This document shows positions 61,778 through 64,000 of a stretch of 64,000 nucleotides of DNA, in pieces (the stretch's first letter is position 1; the number at the start of each line of letters is the position of its first letter). The notes below the pieces were generated by a model that did not search any database, was not told the DNA's origin, and worked only from the letters and a program-made list of their open reading frames with translations. Source of the DNA: Peronospora farinosa (taxonomy: Eukaryota > Oomycota > Peronosporomycetes > Peronosporales > Peronosporaceae); NCBI GenBank assembly GCA_947646735.1, contig CANTFK010000938.1:124001-188000 (forward strand), written 5' to 3'. Both the position numbers and the translations under genes were made by a program.

Positions 61778-61849
61778 GGTCTTATGGTGTAATGGTTAGC
61801 ACTCTGGACTCTGAATCCAGCGATCCGGGTTCAAATCCCGGTAGGAGCT
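61778..61849 (+). tRNA. tRNA-Gln(CUG), T98
   Basis: Type H; T-loop TTCAAAT. Spacer before it has one extra base. Confidence 0.75.
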
Positions 61850-61956
61850 CGTTTTTGTGCGCGATCTCAAATCATTAGTGTCTGTTCTAGAGGTGTGAAT
61901 GTGTAAGGCTTGTGAGCGATGTTTGAAATTGCGTGTGAGGTAAACAGGCTAGTGCT

Positions 61957-62028
61957 GGTCTTATGGTGTAATGGTTAGCACTCTGGACTTTGAATCCAGC
62001 GATCCGGGTTCAAATCCCGGTAGGAGCT
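61957..62028 (+). tRNA. tRNA-Gln(UUG), T99
   Basis: Type H; T-loop TTCAAAT. Confidence 0.75.
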
Positions 62029-62135
62029 CGTTTTTGTGCGCGATCTCAAATCATTAGTGTCTGTTCTAGAGGTGTGAATGTGTAAGGCTTGTGAGCGATG
62101 TTTGAAATTGCGTGTGAGGTAAACAGGCTAGTGCT

Positions 62136-62207
62136 GGTCTTATGGTGTAATGGTTAGCACTCTGGACTCTGAATCCAGCGATCCGGGTTCAAATCCCGGT
62201 AGGACCT
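62136..62207 (+). tRNA. tRNA-Gln(CUG), T100
   Basis: Type A, all stems paired, before a long spacer. Confidence 0.92.
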
Positions 62208-62488
62208 CGTTTTGCCCTGCTCCTGCTGGTACTACCACGGTACTTTTGTTGCACGATACTGTTGTTCATTCACTGTAATGCGGCACAATGCCACGGCTGG
62301 AGAGCTCAGTGCTGTTGCAACGCCTGCTGCCCTATTAAAATGGATAGGTGTCCGTGGATCAATTCTATCTGAAAAGCAGTCGCATATGACAAGGATATGT
62401 GATGCAATCATCCAAAGACGGTGAGTGTGTAATGCTGTGGAGACGACTTGATGACGTTTAGATGAGGTGTCCATAGGGTGCACTCAGT

Positions 62489-62560
62489 GCTCTTATGGTG
62501 TAATGGTTAGCACTCTGGACTTTGAATCCAGCGATCCGGGTTCAAATCCCGGTAGGAGCT
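62489..62560 (+). tRNA. tRNA-Gln(UUG), T101
   Basis: Type B, all stems paired. Confidence 0.92.
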
Positions 62561-62667
62561 CGTTTTTGTGCGCGATCTCAAATCATTAGTGTCTGTTCTA
62601 GAGGTGTGAATGTGTAAGGCTTGTGAGCGATGTTTGAAATTGCGTGTGAGGTAAACAGGCTAGTGCT

Positions 62668-62739
62668 GGTCTTATGGTGTAATGGTTAGCACTCTGGACT
62701 TTGAATCCAGCGATCCGGGTTCAAATCCCGGTAGGAGCT
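62668..62739 (+). tRNA. tRNA-Gln(UUG), T102
   Basis: Type H; T-loop TTCAAAT. Confidence 0.75.
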
Positions 62740-62847
62740 CGTTTTTGTGCGCGATCTCAAATCATTAGTGTCTGTTCTAGAGGTGTGAATGTGTAAGGCT
62801 TGTGAGCGATGTTTGAAATTGCGTAGTGAGGTAAACAGGCTAGTGCT

Positions 62848-62919
62848 GGTCTTATGGTGTAATGGTTAGCACTCTGGACTCTGAATCCAGCGATCCGGGT
62901 TCAAATCCCGGTAGGAGCT
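62848..62919 (+). tRNA. tRNA-Gln(CUG), T103
   Basis: Type H; T-loop TTCAAAT. Spacer before it has one extra base. Confidence 0.75.
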
Positions 62920-63026
62920 CGTTTTTGTGCGCGATCTCAAATCATTAGTGTCTGTTCTAGAGTTGTGAATGTGTAAGGCTTGTGAGCGATGTTTGAAATT
63001 GCGTGTGAGGTAAACAGGCTAGTGCT

Positions 63027-63098
63027 GGTCTTATGGTGTAATGGTTAGCACTCTGGACTTTGAATCCAGCGATCCGGGTTCAAATCCCGGTAGGAGCT
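63027..63098 (+). tRNA. tRNA-Gln(UUG), T104
   Basis: Type H; T-loop TTCAAAT. Confidence 0.75.
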
Positions 63099-63208
63099 CG
63101 TTTTTGTGCGCGATCTCAAATCATTAGTGTCTGTTCTAGAGGTGTGAATGTGTAAGGCTGTGTGAGACGATGTTTGAAATGGCGTGTGAGGGTAAATAGG
63201 CTAGTGCT

Positions 63209-63280
63209 GGTCTTATGGTGTAATGGTTAGCACTCTGGACTTTGAATCCAGCGATCCGGGTTCAAATCCCGGTAGGAGCT
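63209..63280 (+). tRNA. tRNA-Gln(UUG), T105
   Basis: Type H; T-loop TTCAAAT. Spacer before it has three extra bases and two substitutions. Confidence 0.75.
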
Positions 63281-63387
63281 CGTTTTTGTGCGCGATCTCA
63301 AATCATTAGTGTCTGTTCTAGAGGTGTGAATGTGTAAGGCTTGTGAGCGATGTTTGAAATTGCGTGTGAGGTAAACAGGCTAGTGCT

Positions 63388-63459
63388 GGTCTTATGGTGT
63401 AATGGTTAGCACTCTGGACTCTGAATCCAGCGATCCGGGTTCAAATCCCGGTAGGACCT
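63388..63459 (+). tRNA. tRNA-Gln(CUG), T106
   Basis: Type A, all stems paired, before a long spacer. Confidence 0.92.
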
Positions 63460-63740
63460 CGTTTTGCCCTGCTCCTGCTGGTACTACCACGGTACTTTTG
63501 TTGCACGATACTGTTGTTCATTCACTGTAATGCGGCACAATGCCACGGCTGGAGAGCTCAGTGCTGTTGCAACGCCTGCTGCCCTATTAAAATGGATAGG
63601 TGTCCGTGGATCAATTCTATCTGAAAAGCAGTCGCATATGACAAGGATATGTGATGCAATCATCCAAAGACGGTGAGTGTGTAATGCTGTGGAGACGACT
63701 TGATGACGTTTAGATGAGGTGTCCATAGGGTGCACTCAGT

Positions 63741-63812
63741 GCTCTTATGGTGTAATGGTTAGCACTCTGGACTTTGAATCCAGCGATCCGGGTTCAAATC
63801 CCGGTAGGAGCT
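63741..63812 (+). tRNA. tRNA-Gln(UUG), T107
   Basis: Type B, all stems paired. Confidence 0.92.
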
Positions 63813-63919
63813 CGTTTTTGTGCGCGATCTCAAATCATTAGTGTCTGTTCTAGAGGTGTGAATGTGTAAGGCTTGTGAGCGATGTTTGAAATTGCGTGTG
63901 AGGTAAACAGGCTAGTGCT

Positions 63920-63991
63920 GGTCTTATGGTGTAATGGTTAGCACTCTGGACTCTGAATCCAGCGATCCGGGTTCAAATCCCGGTAGGAGCT
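63920..63991 (+). tRNA. tRNA-Gln(CUG), T108
   Basis: Type H; T-loop TTCAAAT. Last unit before the window edge; the T5 stop is visible. Confidence 0.75.
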
Positions 63992-64000
63992 CGTTTTTGT

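Larger units (their letters stand above)
42797..64000 (+). repeat. Tandem tRNA-Gln gene array, 108 units visible
   Basis: Units T1-T108 repeat every 179 bp (72-nt tRNA plus 107-bp spacer); eleven intervals are 353 bp because of a long spacer. Each tRNA has an A-box (TGGTGTAATGG) and B-box (GGTTCAAATCC) and a T5 or T4 Pol III stop just after it. Three acceptor types occur: A = GGTCTTA/TAGGACC, fully paired (7 copies); B = GCTCTTA/TAGGAGC, paired (11 copies, all just after long spacers, one with an extra mismatch); H = GGTCTTA/TAGGAGC, hybrid with G2-G71 mismatch (90 copies). Anticodons: 58 CTG, 48 TTG, 1 CTT, 1 with 8-nt loop. The array continues beyond the window. Individual units are listed below. 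Confidence 0.97.

Noticed and set aside
42797..64000. Regular direct repeats resembling a CRISPR array or satellite
   Set aside because: The repeat carries a complete tRNA cloverleaf with A/B boxes and T-run stops. Units are 179 bp with nearly identical spacers, unlike CRISPR.

Overview
The window reads as nuclear DNA of an oomycete, most likely Peronosporales (Phytophthora or a downy mildew). The evidence is a myosin fused to ankyrin repeats and a FYVE finger, genes split by short GT-AG introns, chromodomain Ty3/Gypsy retrotransposons with CCHC gag proteins, and eukaryotic Pol III tRNA genes. Genus and species cannot be fixed from this sequence.

Layout. 1-9739 is a gene-dense block. It holds a small multi-exon membrane protein (minus, running off the left edge), a membrane-anchored endonuclease/exonuclease/phosphatase-family protein (plus, divergent from the first), a stretch with fragmentary minus-strand coding signal, a Sel1-repeat protein (minus) and the myosin (minus). 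9740-10949 shows no gene. 10950-19059 is a full-length Gypsy element on the minus strand with nearly identical LTRs and a perfect 5-bp target duplication (GAGCA). 19453-20030 is a degenerate solo LTR of a second family. 20698-27504 and 28075-36165 are two near-identical copies of that family in inverted orientation, one with a deletion of about 1.3 kb. 37708-42211 is a decayed third Gypsy element. 42797 to the right edge is a tandem array of tRNA-Gln genes.

The array holds 108 tRNA-Gln-like units in 21 kb, all on the plus strand: 58 with anticodon CTG, 48 with TTG, one changed to CTT and one with an 8-nt anticodon loop. The usual period is 179 bp. In eleven places a 281-bp spacer replaces the usual one (period 353 bp), always between a CUG gene and a UUG gene. 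Acceptor stems show that 90 units are hybrids: the 5' strand of the CUG-type gene is joined to the 3' strand of the UUG-type gene, leaving a G2-G71 mismatch. I infer repeated unequal crossing-over inside the tRNA body of an ancestral two-gene unit. B-box/T-loop damage falls from left to right, so the left edge looks old and decayed and the right part homogenised.

The other strong signal is in the first Gypsy element. Its coding DNA is packed with perfect short inverted repeats (8-12 bp arms, short loops). It also has an antisense open frame opposite the chromodomain, a -1 frameshift signal between gag and protease, and four in-frame stop codons in gag, each one base from a Gln codon. The Gln-like stops and the tRNA-Gln array in one window suggest a testable link (nonsense suppression), but this is only inference.

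Frameshifts, intron positions and repeat counts were read by eye. Several single-base indels lie in homopolymers and could be assembly errors.
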